Origin: Nitrospirota bacterium | Lineage (GTDB): Bacteria > Nitrospirota > Thermodesulfovibrionia > Thermodesulfovibrionales > JdFR-88 | Direction of reading: 5' to 3' | Length of the DNA: 64,000 nucleotides | NCBI GenBank assembly: GCA_014874185.1 | Contig: JACWAF010000041.1 | Location: 47,585-111,584 of the forward strand | In this document: piece after piece, positions 53,597-63,866 of the stretch | How the letters are laid out: each line of letters opens with the position of its first letter | Numbering within the stretch: the stretch's first letter is position 1 | The notes under the pieces: model-generated | The model's input: only the letters and a program-made list of their open reading frames with translations | What the model was told of the DNA's origin: nothing | Database searches by the model: none | Made by a program: the position numbers and the translations under genes

Positions 53597-54664
53597 ATGT
53601 CGAAAGTCATGATCCATCCTGCTACATATGAGAATGTCCATCAGGCGGTAGACCTGGCTTTTGAACTCTTCCCCTTAAAACTGCGGGACAAGAAAGTCCT
53701 GATAAAGCCCAATGTCCTTCGGGCCTCGGAGGCGAAGGAAGGCATCGTCACAAATCCCGCCGTCCTTAGTGCCGTGGTCGGGAAGGTGGAAATCATGGGT
53801 GCCGCCTCTATCGTTGTGGGCGACAATCCCGGACTGTTCAGCTACGGGGCAAACGAGGAAAGCTTCATAAAAACAGGCCTGATGGAAGCATCCAGGGGGC
53901 ACTATCAAAATATAGGAAACGATTCCGTGAAAGTTGCCTTCAACGCCGAATTCCTGCCCGCGGTCAGCATCTCCCGTGCCGTGATGGAAGCCGATATAAT
54001 CATCAGTCTGCCTAAATTCAAAACCCATGGGTTGACCGTCATGACCGGAGCGATTAAAAACAGTTACGGCATTTTGCCTGGGGCCCTGAAAGCCATGCTG
54101 CACAAGGCGGCGGGAAGTCCTGAACGTTTCCATGAGGTTGTGGTCGATGTTTTCCGTCTGCGGGTGCCTGATTTGTTCATTGTAGACGCGGTGGTCGGCA
54201 TGGAGGGAAACGGCCCGGCTTCCCCCAATCTAAGGAATATCGGCCTGGTACTTGCCTCGGACAATGCTGTCGCCGTTGATGCCGTTATCGCAACAATGAT
54301 GGGATGTGAACCTGGCCGCCTGCGCTTCCTTCAGAAGGCCAAAGAGGCTGGTTTGGGCGACTGCGACCTCAAAACGGTTGAAATCATCGGAGAACTGAAA
54401 CGGCTGCCCGGTTTCAAGCTGCCTCCTTTGGGCGGAGAAGCCCTGCTGCGCAATGAATCCATGCAGTCGATGATTCACAACCGGACAATTCTCCGCCCGC
54501 AAGCCGATCCCGCCCGGTGTACCGGCTGCGGCACCTGTGTTGACCACTGCCCGGTATCGGCGTTGGCCATAAATGGCAATCTTCCGCAGGTGGATGCCGG
54601 GATATGTATTGCGTGCTTTTGCTGCCAGGAGATGTGTCCTGAGAAGGCAATTGCCCTGAAATAA
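53597..54664 (+). CDS. DUF362 domain ferredoxin protein
   Basis: 355 residues: DUF362 domain with VLIKPNVLRASEAKEGIVTNPAVL, GDNPGLFS, SLPKFKTHGLTVMTGAIKN and DAVVGMEGNGP, followed by two [4Fe-4S] motifs CTGCGTCVDHCPVSAL and CIACFCCQEMCPEKAI at the C-terminus. The function of DUF362 is undefined; the ferredoxin part suggests redox work in an anaerobe. Confidence 0.9.
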   Translation: MSKVMIHPATYENVHQAVDLAFELFPLKLRDKKVLIKPNVLRASEAKEGIVTNPAVLSAVVGKVEIMGAASIVVGDNPGLFSYGANEESFIKTGLMEASRGHYQNIGNDSVKVAFNAEFLPAVSISRAVMEADIIISLPKFKTHGLTVMTGAIKNSYGILPGALKAMLHKAAGSPERFHEVVVDVFRLRVPDLFIVDAVVGMEGNGPASPNLRNIGLVLASDNAVAVDAVIATMMGCEPGRLRFLQKAKEAGLGDCDLKTVEIIGELKRLPGFKLPPLGGEALLRNESMQSMIHNRTILRPQADPARCTGCGTCVDHCPVSALAINGNLPQVDAGICIACFCCQEMCPEKAIALK

Positions 54665-54755
54665 GCGATTGGTTCCGGTCCGCTGTATCATCAAAAAGGC
54701 CATGGCGGTCCAGAGCCTGCGCTGATACAGCAATCAAGGCTGTCCTCCCAAATGT

Positions 54756-57155
54756 TCATACAATATCCACATGATAATTCATATCTTCCCACCTGCCCGC
54801 CAGGGTCCAGTGGAAAGTGAATTCCACAGTGCTTCCGGAGGGCAGATTTTTTGTTGGCAGGTCAACCAGATGCAGTCCGAGTCCGGTGTCATTGGATCTG
54901 TCGTCCCGAAACGAGCGCCAGCCGTCCGAGGTCCATCGTACAATTGAGGGGGAAAGGGCCTCAATGCGGAGTGTTTTCCCCTTGGGCATTACGCGGCATT
55001 TTTGATTGAAGCGCCAGCTGGCGTAAGGCGACGTTATTTTTTCATCAAGGTACCGCTTTACGGTCTGAGGCGGCATGTCGAAGACCCTCCCATCGTGCAG
55101 GGAGCGCCTCAGCTTGAGGTATTCGGCATGCGCCCAAACCAGAGGCATGGCGGATCCCGACGGCCTGCCTGTAAACAGTTCGCGCTGGGGAATGTCCGCT
55201 GAATCCCATATCTGCTCCGAAATCAGGCCAGAGCTTGAAAAGGATTCCAGCGTCTTACGCAGCTTGATTGCGTTATCCGCCCTTCCTGCCGCAAGTTCGT
55301 AATGGGCGCGTTCTCCGGTAAGCAGGGGCCAGGCCCGGCCCCTGCCGGTGCCGTCGAAGGGCGAGCCGTCATTATGCTCCCCGTATCCGTCCTCGTTATA
55401 ACGATGCCACGATGGGCCGAAAGGCGTCTCCACTTTCAGCAATGCATCGATCACCTTCAGTGTGTTTGTAACTCGCGCATCGTCCGGGGCGCGGAGGCCA
55501 AAACGCACCAGTGCCAGGGCATCCGGGCTGATAATGTGCGAAGCGGGTGCTGCGCTCTGCCCGGGAGGACGGTTCTTAATGGGCACAAAGCCTTGAAGAG
55601 GGGAAGCCGCATCACTCACTTCAGGAGGAGATATCCGGACATAATAGCCCTCGATCCCCATCTGGCGCGACAGGTCCGTATCTTTTTTGTAAACCCACCG
55701 GTCAATGTTATCGTTCCATGTGTCGGCGGTTTCTCTCAGATATCCGGCAGCCAGGGTGTCTCCGTGCAAATCGGCAAGCTCTGCCGCGGCCAGCAGGGCG
55801 GCGATTTCAACGGACAGGGTGAATGGAGAGTACCCATGGTCTTCCTCCCATCGGTCCTGCTGCGATACAGGGCCGTTGCGTACAAGGAACCCTGCAGCTT
55901 TTCTTATCATGGGCCAGAGGCGGGAAATCTCTTTCCCGTCCAGAACGCCAAGGCGCCGCGCCATATCCACAAGCAGAACCGGGAATGCCGTTTCGTCCAT
56001 CTGGATTCCGCTCCAGTATGGGGTCCCGTCAAGCCACATGTTCTGGGGCCAATTGCCATCGGCTTCCTGCGTGCACTGCAGGTACAAAATGACGCGGCGC
56101 GCATCTTCGGCGGCGCCCATGGAAAGGAGCGCGCCGGCTGTTTCCACGAGGTCTCGCGGCCATACAAGGTGGTATCCTCCCAGATCATCGTCGCCTTTCA
56201 CAAACCCCCACGGAATGGAGAGGCTGGCTATGATACCGCCCTGAAGCCTTTTTGCCTCATGGATGCGCAATATCGCGGCACTTGTCCTGAAAACCGTGTT
56301 TTCGCCAGCGGTCTCCGCCGGCGAAAACAATGAATCCTGCCAGGACTGCCACTGGCTTATGTACTTTGAACGGGCCGCATCAAAGCCCTCTAACATGCTG
56401 GCAAGCGCATGCTGCCCCGCTTCGGCCGGATTTCTTCCGAACCCCAGGGCGAGCTGAAACGCTCCCCCCGAGTCGTTCAATTCCACCTCTCCGGTCAGCG
56501 CAACATTCCCGTTTTCAGCGCGGCCGTAAGTCCATTGCATTTCCCTGTGCAGCATGAGGTCCTGCCATCCGTCAGACACTCCCACGAAACCCACGGAAAG
56601 CTTCAGCCATGGAGCTGAACATGCAAGGGCCAGCGCGATGCCCTCCCGCTGGGCAAAGAGCATCGGCGTTCCCTTGTAATCGCCGGTCCATGCGGTGTTT
56701 CCACTCCCGCGGTTGCCAACGTGGGGCGCAAGCAAAACATAGAGGTGATAGTCCTTCAATGTGCCGTTCAGGGGCGTAAACCTGATATTTTGAAGCAGAA
56801 CGTCACGGCTTGGGTCCGTGAGGACCTCTTTTGCGATTTCATAATTGCCTTTCAGGCAGGTGTTCACCAGCTTGTAAGCCGGAATCCCGTCCGCAAGACG
56901 TGAAACCAGGGACCCGGCATGCCTTTTTTCTTCCGAAAAGAAATCCCGCCCGTCTGTAATTATGAGTCCCATATCCCTTGTGCACGCCAGGTCTACCCGG
57001 GGGTAATATATTTCATTGAGTATGCCGTGGCTTATGGTAAACCAGACGCGGCTTGAGGCGCTAAGGGACGTGCCTACGCCGCTTTTTGCGCTCGACGTCC
57101 AGCGCGCCGGAATGCCGGGCCATCCGGGGGCGTAATTTTCTTGTTTTTCATTCAT
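54756..57155 (-). CDS. Glycoside hydrolase family 15 glucoamylase-like protein
   Basis: 799 residues. N-terminal beta-sandwich (about 1-280, ISHGILNEIYYPRVDLACTRDMG) and an alpha/alpha-toroid catalytic domain with SIPWGFVKGDDDLGGYHLVWPRDLVETAGAL, WPQNMWLDGTPYWSGIQMDETAFPVLL, WEEDHGYSPFTLSVEIAALLAAAEL and RYNEDGYGEHNDGSPFDGTGRGRAWPLLTGERAHYE. The Glu residues of these segments match the bacterial GH15 type. It would release glucose from alpha-glucans. No signal peptide is visible, so action on stored glycogen/maltodextrin is likely. Adjacent to glucose dehydrogenase. Confidence 0.93.
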   Translation of the reverse strand: MNEKQENYAPGWPGIPARWTSSAKSGVGTSLSASSRVWFTISHGILNEIYYPRVDLACTRDMGLIITDGRDFFSEEKRHAGSLVSRLADGIPAYKLVNTCLKGNYEIAKEVLTDPSRDVLLQNIRFTPLNGTLKDYHLYVLLAPHVGNRGSGNTAWTGDYKGTPMLFAQREGIALALACSAPWLKLSVGFVGVSDGWQDLMLHREMQWTYGRAENGNVALTGEVELNDSGGAFQLALGFGRNPAEAGQHALASMLEGFDAARSKYISQWQSWQDSLFSPAETAGENTVFRTSAAILRIHEAKRLQGGIIASLSIPWGFVKGDDDLGGYHLVWPRDLVETAGALLSMGAAEDARRVILYLQCTQEADGNWPQNMWLDGTPYWSGIQMDETAFPVLLVDMARRLGVLDGKEISRLWPMIRKAAGFLVRNGPVSQQDRWEEDHGYSPFTLSVEIAALLAAAELADLHGDTLAAGYLRETADTWNDNIDRWVYKKDTDLSRQMGIEGYYVRISPPEVSDAASPLQGFVPIKNRPPGQSAAPASHIISPDALALVRFGLRAPDDARVTNTLKVIDALLKVETPFGPSWHRYNEDGYGEHNDGSPFDGTGRGRAWPLLTGERAHYELAAGRADNAIKLRKTLESFSSSGLISEQIWDSADIPQRELFTGRPSGSAMPLVWAHAEYLKLRRSLHDGRVFDMPPQTVKRYLDEKITSPYASWRFNQKCRVMPKGKTLRIEALSPSIVRWTSDGWRSFRDDRSNDTGLGLHLVDLPTKNLPSGSTVEFTFHWTLAGRWEDMNYHVDIV

Positions 57156-57178
57156 GAATTTATTCCCTGGGTCTCATC

Positions 57179-58282
57179 TTATGCCCATTCGATAACGGCC
57201 TTTATCTCCTCAGGGGAATGCTGTGTGAGGACTTTTTCAAATTCCTCAACCCGGTAACTATGTGATATGAGTTTTTCGATATGATCACCCCAGATGAGTC
57301 TTGCCTGCAAGAGGTCATTTACAGCCATCTGGAAATGGCCATAGGAGGCATTCACGCTTCCAGCCATCACCTGGTTATCAAGTACAAGCTGCCGAATGAG
57401 CTCAGCCCCTGGAATTTGCACTGGCCGGTTCCCGCCGGGTATTCCGGTGAGCACATAGACGCCGTTACGGGCCAACGCATCAAGCAGGTTGAAGGCCAAA
57501 ACGGGAATCCCGGTAGCCTCAAAGACCAGATCCATCTGCCCGATTGCCTTATCAACCCCGTCAGGGGGAACTTTGCGCCCATCCAGATAGCAGCCGCCTA
57601 TCTCCTTGAGCCATTCTGGCCGTGCCGTCGCGGCGTCAACTATGTCCAGTCCGCAAACCTCGGCCCCGCGCAGGCGGAGCACCAGTGCCGCAAGAAGCCC
57701 GATCGGCCCAAGCCCGGCTACCAGACACCTCTTCCCAAAAAGCCAGTCCGGTGTTGCATAGGCATCCGGCAGGCGGGCACTTTGAAGGCGCACCGCCTCG
57801 TCAATGGCCTTTTCGGCAACTGAAAGCGGCTCGACCAGCACGCCTGCCGCCCCTATCGTCCCGGGCACATGCACTGCATATTGTTCCCGGTCGACGACAT
57901 ATTCCGTTTGGTAACCGTCCAGGCCCCAAATGCCCCGTTCCTTATATTCACCGGTATGGCACATATCGGAGCGGTTCATTGCGCACGGCAAACATTTTCC
58001 GCATCCGCGGCGTACGGTAAATGCGGCAAAATCGCCGGCCTTTACCCGCGTAACGCCCTGCCCTGCTTCCACCACTTTCCCAAACATCTCATGACCTATT
58101 ACCAGATCGTCATGACCGACGGGAGCGAGGGCCCGGCCTCCGGATGCCTCCTCTCTGTCCGTGCCGCATATCCCTACGCGAAGCACCTGCATCTTGACCT
58201 CATCAGGGGCCGTTATGGATGGTTCGTTACGCTCAACAATGCGCGGGGCCCCCGCTTGCGGTATCATTGCGATTGCTTTCAT
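57179..58282 (-). CDS. Glucose 1-dehydrogenase-like zinc-dependent MDR enzyme
   Basis: 367 residues from ATG 58282 (an upstream ATG would add eight residues). Landmarks: LRVGICGTDREEASGG, VIGHEMFGKVVEAG, RRGCGKCLPCAMNRSDMC (structural zinc Cys), and LVAGLGPIGLLAALVLRLRGAEVCGLD (NAD(P) site). It matches archaeal-type glucose dehydrogenase. Placed 24 bases after the GH15 gene, it would oxidise the glucose released to gluconolactone. Confidence 0.87.
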   Translation of the reverse strand: MKAIAMIPQAGAPRIVERNEPSITAPDEVKMQVLRVGICGTDREEASGGRALAPVGHDDLVIGHEMFGKVVEAGQGVTRVKAGDFAAFTVRRGCGKCLPCAMNRSDMCHTGEYKERGIWGLDGYQTEYVVDREQYAVHVPGTIGAAGVLVEPLSVAEKAIDEAVRLQSARLPDAYATPDWLFGKRCLVAGLGPIGLLAALVLRLRGAEVCGLDIVDAATARPEWLKEIGGCYLDGRKVPPDGVDKAIGQMDLVFEATGIPVLAFNLLDALARNGVYVLTGIPGGNRPVQIPGAELIRQLVLDNQVMAGSVNASYGHFQMAVNDLLQARLIWGDHIEKLISHSYRVEEFEKVLTQHSPEEIKAVIEWA

Positions 58283-58508
58283 CTGCGCTTCCCTCCGACA
58301 CTTCATCAGCTTTTATTAAATTATAGGACAAAAACCTGAACAGATTACGGCTTACTGAATTCCGGCTTCGCGGGCAGCGCGGTAGTGGGTCAGTTTGATA
58401 AATTCCGAGAGAAGCTATCTCCACTCCTGATTTAAAATCCGTTACGTTCTGAAGGGATTGGCGGCCGGTTTTCCGGCCGCCTTGGGATGAAGTCGCTGAA
58501 CAGCCCTT

Positions 58509-58718
58509 TTAGGCCCCTGGCAGTACGGCCTCGTCCTGCTCGAAATAACGGCATTCCGCGCCCGGCGAGAGGAAGAGGTCCAGCCTGCTGCACAGGCCGG
58601 CCTCCCCCCTAACCGACGCGTATGCCGAGCTGAGGGTGTTCAGCCCCGGTATGGAAGCCTCAATCAGCCTCGGGGCGTTCACGAAGTGTTTGCAGCTGAA
58701 GCATGGGGCCGTGCCCAT
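58509..58718 (-). CDS. Small cysteine-rich protein
   Basis: 69 residues from ATG 58718, which has a Shine-Dalgarno (GAAAGGAGAG). Cysteines at CFSCKHF, GLCSRL and AECRYFE give a C-x2-C...C...C pattern like a zinc or Fe-S site. It lies directly downstream of yeiH. No family recognised. Confidence 0.65.
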   Translation of the reverse strand: MGTAPCFSCKHFVNAPRLIEASIPGLNTLSSAYASVRGEAGLCSRLDLFLSPGAECRYFEQDEAVLPGA

Positions 58719-58758
58719 TTTATTTGCTCTCCTTTCGTCCGCCGTAAATATAACGGCG

Positions 58759-60183
58759 TTACTTGCCGAGCGTCGACCAATGGCTGCCGAAGACATAGAC
58801 GGACAGAATGAACCCCAGCGCCACGTTCACTATAACCCCGGTCGTGAAGGCCAGGAACGGCTTCACACCCGCCGATTTCAGTTCCCTGAACCTGGTGGTA
58901 AGCCCTATGCTGAGGAAGCAGAATATGAAAGTCCAGGAGCGCAGGGAGACTATGGGCATTATGAGGTCCGGCTTTACGACCTTGCTGAAATCGGCGCTGG
59001 CGTATCCGGCCGTGACGGCGGTCATGAAAAAAGAGGCGGCCAGGAAGCCTATTACGAATTTGGGGAACCTCCACCATATCTCCATGGCGCTGGGCTTAGT
59101 GCCGCATTCCTCTTTCTCCCACTTCAGGCAGGCTATGAGGGCGAATATGAACGACCAGATGCCTATCCACATGTCCCTGCCGATGACCTTCATCAGGGTG
59201 AACCCCTGGATGGCCGCGTTCTCGTTGCCCGCCATCTTGCCGTAGGCGGTGGCTGCGGCGAAACCTGCGGCGTCGGCGAACTCCGACGTGCCAACCCATG
59301 CCCCGGCTATGCCGGGGTTGAGGCCCATCGCCTTCGATACAAACGGTATGAAGAATATCATCACCAGCGCCCAGATGACCACCAGCGTTACAGCGGTATA
59401 CAGGTAATCCTTTTTAGCGCCCACGGCGCTTGCTATGGCCATCGAACCCGAGACTCCGCAGACCGCGCCCCCGGTGCCCAGGACCGCCCCAAGCCTCTTG
59501 TCCAGGCCAAAGACCTTTGTGGCCGTGAAGTAAATGACAAGGCACGTGGTTATGGAGATGAAGGTGGCCTGGAAGAGCGCGACCGGCCCGGCCGAGACTA
59601 TGAGGGTTATGGGGAAAGTGGCGCCCAGCAGCACGATGCCAGTCTTGATGTAGTATTCCACCCTGAAGCCCGAATCGAGCCATTTGGGAAGGCGCACCAC
59701 ATTTGCGATGATGAGGCCCACTATCAGGGCCACCAGCGGAGGCTCCAGGTTGTACTTCGACGCGTTCGCCCAGCCGCCTATCGCGAACATCACGATCGAG
59801 AGCAGATAGAGGATTATGAAGGAAGGGATGAACTCGCGGGTCTTTATCCCTATTATCCTGGTGGACACACCGAATATCACCAGCCAGGAGACCATCTGCA
59901 TGAAGTAGAGCGGCAGGTTCTTGCTGAAGTGGTCCGCGAGCTGCCCGAAGGATGTCCACTTGAGGCCGCCGGGGTTGATCGCCAGGGACTTTACAATGCT
60001 GCTTCCGCTCAGGAAAGACACCAGAGCGACGACGGTGATGCCGATGCCCAGGTAAATGGCCCACCAGTCTTCTTTCAGGTAGAGTTCCTTCCAGCCCATC
60101 GGCTTTGCCTTCGGGGGCGCCCCCTCCACGCAGGCCTTTGTCTCGCAGTAATCAGTAGAGCCTTTCGATACGTCGTCAGACAT
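58759..60183 (-). CDS. YeiH-type putative sulfate/anion exporter
   Basis: 474 residues, about 100 longer than E. coli YeiH owing to N- and C-terminal extensions. At least ten helices; GILTGATFPITLIVSAGP-like and GAVLGTGGAVCGVSGSMAIASAVGAKKDY segments and WVGTSEFADAAGFAAA are the UPF0324 core. It is proposed to export sulfate-like anions, but substrates are unproven. A sigma-54 promoter and an adjacent NtrC-type regulator point to inducible control. Confidence 0.87.
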   Translation of the reverse strand: MSDDVSKGSTDYCETKACVEGAPPKAKPMGWKELYLKEDWWAIYLGIGITVVALVSFLSGSSIVKSLAINPGGLKWTSFGQLADHFSKNLPLYFMQMVSWLVIFGVSTRIIGIKTREFIPSFIILYLLSIVMFAIGGWANASKYNLEPPLVALIVGLIIANVVRLPKWLDSGFRVEYYIKTGIVLLGATFPITLIVSAGPVALFQATFISITTCLVIYFTATKVFGLDKRLGAVLGTGGAVCGVSGSMAIASAVGAKKDYLYTAVTLVVIWALVMIFFIPFVSKAMGLNPGIAGAWVGTSEFADAAGFAAATAYGKMAGNENAAIQGFTLMKVIGRDMWIGIWSFIFALIACLKWEKEECGTKPSAMEIWWRFPKFVIGFLAASFFMTAVTAGYASADFSKVVKPDLIMPIVSLRSWTFIFCFLSIGLTTRFRELKSAGVKPFLAFTTGVIVNVALGFILSVYVFGSHWSTLGK

Positions 60184-60219
60184 AGATTCCTCCCCTCAAA
60201 AGATTTATGTCGCATATAT

Positions 60220-60235
60220 GGCAAAAGCCGTACCA
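60220..60235 (-). promoter_or_regulatory. Sigma-54 promoter of the YeiH-type gene
   Basis: TGGTACGGCTTTTGCC matches the consensus TGGYACG-N4-TTGCW except for the last base, with GG (-24) and GC (-12) spaced by ten bases. It lies about 37 bases ahead of the ATG. The inverted repeat GGCCTCATGGCC further upstream could be an activator site. Confidence 0.8.
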
Positions 60236-60329
60236 CGGGAAGAGGTTTGAGGAAGGGCTGAAAACAAAGGGTTTTTCAGGCCATGAGGCCGGGGAAAGGC
60301 ATTTTGGGTGCAAAAATATTATTGCAGTG

Positions 60330-61736
60330 CTAGATTTTATTTGCATCTTTCCGGAACCCGGCGGGTCTGATGCCGTATTTCCTTATAAGGTGCTGAAGGG
60401 ACTGCCGCTCGACCCCGGCCTTCTTTGCCGCGAGCGAGACGTTGCCGTCCGCCCCCCTCAGGAGGCAGGCCAAATAGTGTTTATTGAATTTCTCAAGCAC
60501 GGACCTTCTGGCATCCCTGTAATCCATGCCTGAGATGGCAGAGGCGTCCTCGTCCGGGCATGGGCTGATGCCCTCGCGGTTGAAGTCCTGCGCCTCTATC
60601 ATTTCCCCCTTGGAGAATATCACCACCCTTTTTATATCGTTCTGTAGCTGCCTGACGTTTCCGTGCCATCTCCGCGAGGCGAGCATGCGGACGGCGTCCT
60701 CGGAAAAACTCTTCCGGGGCACGCCAAACTCGGCGCAGAACCGGGACAGGAAGTGGTTTGCTATCAGGGGGATGTCCTCCTGTATCTCGCGGAGCGAGGG
60801 CGTGTGGATCGAGACCACGTTCAGCCTGTAATAGAGGTCTTCCCGGAACTGCCCGGAGGCTATCTTTTCCTCCAGGTCCTGGTTGGTGGAGGCTATTATC
60901 CTGACGTCCACCTTGTACGTCTTGTTGTCGCCCAGGGGTTTTACTTCCTTCTCCTGCAGGACCCTCAGGAGCTTTGCCTGGAGGACCGGCGAGATGTCGC
61001 CTATCTCGTCGAGCAGTATGGTGCCCCCGTTGGCGAACTGGAAGAGCCCGTCCTTGTTCACGGCGGCCCCGGTGAACGCGCCTTTCCTGTAGCCGAACAG
61101 CTCACTCTCCAGGATGTTTTCCGGTATGGCGGGGCAGTTCACGGTGATGAAGGGCCTTTCGGCCCTGGCGCTGAGGGCGTGCATGGTGCGGGCCGCAAGG
61201 TCTTTTCCGGTGCCCGTCTCCCCCGTCATCAGCACCGTGACGTCGGTCTTGGCCACCATCCGTATGGTCTCGATAAGGCCCTGCACGGGGGCCGACCGCC
61301 CTATGAACCTCTCAAGCGCCTCCCTGTCCTTTATCCGCCTTTCGAGGTCCATGTTCTTTTTCAACAGGGCGCTGTACTCAAGGGCCCGTCTCATCGTATG
61401 CAGCAGCCTTTCTTCGTCGAAGGGCTTGGTTATGAAATCATAGGCGCCAAGCTTCAGCGCCTCCACGGCGTTATCTATGGTGCCGTAGGCGGTCATCATT
61501 ATCACGATAACGGATTCTTTCAGCCGCTTTATCCCGGCGAGAAGCTCCAGGCCGCCCATCCCCGGCATCCTCATGTCCGCAAGGACCACCCCCGCCCCGC
61601 CCGCCTTGATGACCTCCAGGGCGCTCCCGCCGTTGTCGGCCGTAATCACCTCCAGACCCAGCTCCTTGTTGATCAGCCTTTCAAGGAGCTTCAGCATGTC
61701 ATGCTTGTCATCCACTATCAGGACCGGCTGCCTCAC
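60330..61736 (-). CDS. Sigma-54-dependent response regulator (NtrC family)
   Basis: 468 residues: receiver (phospho-Asp in VVLADMRMPGMGG), AAA+ domain with Walker A GETGTGKD, GAFTGA loop (RKGAFTGAAV), LLDEIGDI and RLNVVSI, and a C-terminal Fis-type helix-turn-helix (NVSLAAKKAGVERQSLQHLIRKYG). It overlaps the kinase gene by four bases and probably activates the neighbouring sigma-54 promoter. Confidence 0.95.
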   Translation of the reverse strand: MRQPVLIVDDKHDMLKLLERLINKELGLEVITADNGGSALEVIKAGGAGVVLADMRMPGMGGLELLAGIKRLKESVIVIMMTAYGTIDNAVEALKLGAYDFITKPFDEERLLHTMRRALEYSALLKKNMDLERRIKDREALERFIGRSAPVQGLIETIRMVAKTDVTVLMTGETGTGKDLAARTMHALSARAERPFITVNCPAIPENILESELFGYRKGAFTGAAVNKDGLFQFANGGTILLDEIGDISPVLQAKLLRVLQEKEVKPLGDNKTYKVDVRIIASTNQDLEEKIASGQFREDLYYRLNVVSIHTPSLREIQEDIPLIANHFLSRFCAEFGVPRKSFSEDAVRMLASRRWHGNVRQLQNDIKRVVIFSKGEMIEAQDFNREGISPCPDEDASAISGMDYRDARRSVLEKFNKHYLACLLRGADGNVSLAAKKAGVERQSLQHLIRKYGIRPAGFRKDANKI

Positions 61737-63691
61737 GCGTGCTCTTCCCCCTGGGGCAGGCCCACCTTGAAGGTAGTGCCCTTCCCCTCTTCGCTCTCGA
61801 ATGTGATCTCACCGCCATGCTCCTTTATTATCCCATAGCTCACGGCCAGGCCAAGCCCGGTGCCCTGCCCGGGCTCCTTGGTGGTAAAGAAAGGGTCGAA
61901 TATCCTGCCCTGTATCTCCTTTGGCATCCCGCAGCCATTGTCCGAGAATGCCGCCACCACCCTGCCCGATTCCCGGTCAAGCCATGTGGATATCCTTACC
62001 GATCCGCCGGGGCCCGCAGCCTGGCAGGCATTCATGAGGATGTTCATCCAGACCTGCTTTATTTTTCCCGTGTCCATCGTGACCGGCGGAAGCCGGTCGC
62101 CGTAATCCCTGGCCAGTTTAACATCAGTCCCGCCGAACCTGGCCTCAACCACGGAGGTTATTGATTCTATAGTGGAGTTCACGTCCGCTTTCTCGTACCG
62201 GGTCTTCGTCTGCCTGGAGAAGTCCAGTAGGTCCTGCACTATCTTCTTGCACAGGCGGGCATTCTCTTCCACCATCGAAAGGTCTTCCCTGGCCTGCCCG
62301 GAGGCGTCCTTCATCATCAGCCCGGTATAGCCCAGGACGATGCTCAGGGGGTTGTTTATCTCGTGCGCGACGCCCGCCGCAAGCTGTCCTATGGAGGCCA
62401 TCTTGTCTGCCTGCCTCATCTGCTCTTCCATCTTCTTTCTTTCCGTGATGTCCTTGGCGATGCACTCATAGCCGCAGATCTGATTTGCAGGCTCTTTCCT
62501 CATCGTGGCCGCCAGGAGCACGCTGGCCTCGCCGCCGCCGGCCTTTCTGAAGACCGTCTCCAGGTCCTTTACGAAACCTTCCCTCTCCATGCGTACCAGG
62601 AACCGGTCCGCCGTCTTCACAGACATGAAATCGTGCAGGCTCATCCTGTTTATCACTTCCCGCTTGTCATCGGCCCCAAGCAGTTCCAGCCCCGAGTTGT
62701 TGATCTCAAGCACCGTCCCGGAGCAGTCCGTGATTATTATGGCATCCTTCGAGGCCTCGAAGATATGCCTGTACTTCAGCTCGGAAGAGTTAAGCTCCTC
62801 CTGGGATTTTTTGAGGTGCCCCATCATGGAGTTGAAGGACTCGGCAAGCTCCGCGATCTCGTCGTCCCCCTTCACGTCGAACTCCATCTCCAGCCCCTTC
62901 TCCCCGCCCACGACCGACTTGAAGAACGAGCTGGCCTTTTTCAGGGGCCTCACCGAGACCACGTAATAGAAATAATTAAGGGCCAGGAAGAGAAAAGCCA
63001 TCCCGGCAACGCCGATCAGGAAGATGGAAAAAGCCACTTCCCTGAGGCGTCCGAACGTCTTGTCCACCGGTATGGCGATGGACTCCAGGCCGACCACGTC
63101 GCCCACCTTCCAGTAATGGCCGTTGCGGTCCCCGTAACGGCTCAGGAGAGATTTCGAGGAGAGCGCGGGGTCGCCATGGCATGGGAGGCACTGATTTTCC
63201 ATCTTCACGGCCTTGAAATAGGCGAAGTACCGGCTGCCGTTCTTGTCTATAAGCCCCTTCCATTTGTAAACCCCGCCATTCCCGGATGAAAACCTGTTTA
63301 TCAGGGCGGCCTCGAAACGGTCCGCCCGGTTCCCTGGGTTCATCGGGTTCAGGGCGACGCGCCTGTATATGTAATCGGGGAACATCCTGGCGAACCTGTC
63401 CATGATGCCCTTGTTGACGAAAGACGTGGACATGGCCTCGCGGACGAACTCGTCCCTCCGGAGGACGTGGTACATCTGGGGCCTCAGCTCGTCCCTAACG
63501 TATTCCATCGTGGCCTCGACGTGTCCCAGGACGATATCGCTCTTCTGATACGCCTCCTGTATATAGAGGCCCTTCAGTTCCTCATAGAAGAGTATGGAGA
63601 TGAGCCCGACGGCGGAGACGAGGATCACGGCGATGCCCAGCATGAACTTGGCCGCCAGTTTCCTGGGCCTGAAGGAAAACAGCCTTCTCAT
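61733..63691 (-). CDS. Heme-c-containing (DUF3365) sensor histidine kinase
   Basis: 652 residues from ATG 63691 (an upstream ATG adds 16 non-conserved residues). Domains: N-terminal helix, periplasmic DUF3365 with heme c motif QCLPCHGDP (CxxCH), second helix (about 240), HAMP, PAS, HisKA ([12 protein letters not shown]) and HATPase ([31 protein letters not shown]). Heme binding suggests sensing of redox state or small gases. Cognate to the sigma-54 regulator next to it. Confidence 0.93.
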   Translation of the reverse strand: MRRLFSFRPRKLAAKFMLGIAVILVSAVGLISILFYEELKGLYIQEAYQKSDIVLGHVEATMEYVRDELRPQMYHVLRRDEFVREAMSTSFVNKGIMDRFARMFPDYIYRRVALNPMNPGNRADRFEAALINRFSSGNGGVYKWKGLIDKNGSRYFAYFKAVKMENQCLPCHGDPALSSKSLLSRYGDRNGHYWKVGDVVGLESIAIPVDKTFGRLREVAFSIFLIGVAGMAFLFLALNYFYYVVSVRPLKKASSFFKSVVGGEKGLEMEFDVKGDDEIAELAESFNSMMGHLKKSQEELNSSELKYRHIFEASKDAIIITDCSGTVLEINNSGLELLGADDKREVINRMSLHDFMSVKTADRFLVRMEREGFVKDLETVFRKAGGGEASVLLAATMRKEPANQICGYECIAKDITERKKMEEQMRQADKMASIGQLAAGVAHEINNPLSIVLGYTGLMMKDASGQAREDLSMVEENARLCKKIVQDLLDFSRQTKTRYEKADVNSTIESITSVVEARFGGTDVKLARDYGDRLPPVTMDTGKIKQVWMNILMNACQAAGPGGSVRISTWLDRESGRVVAAFSDNGCGMPKEIQGRIFDPFFTTKEPGQGTGLGLAVSYGIIKEHGGEITFESEEGKGTTFKVGLPQGEEHA

Positions 63692-63866
63692 GGCTTCCAG
63701 ACCGTGCCCTTGAAATCCCCCCGGGCCTTGCGAAGGCATATGGGCCGCGGGCGCAACAGGAGCGGGTTTTTTAAATGATGCCGGGCGGGGGGCTTAACCG
63801 TCTTCTTCATCCCTTTGAATACTTTAACCTGAGGGGGGATGAATTTTCCATAACGCCCCATTCCGG

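Noticed and set aside
58636..60261. 541-codon plus-strand frame opposite yeiH
   Set aside because: It is the antisense of the YeiH-type gene, very rich in His, Arg and Gly, with no domain; a GC-bias shadow.
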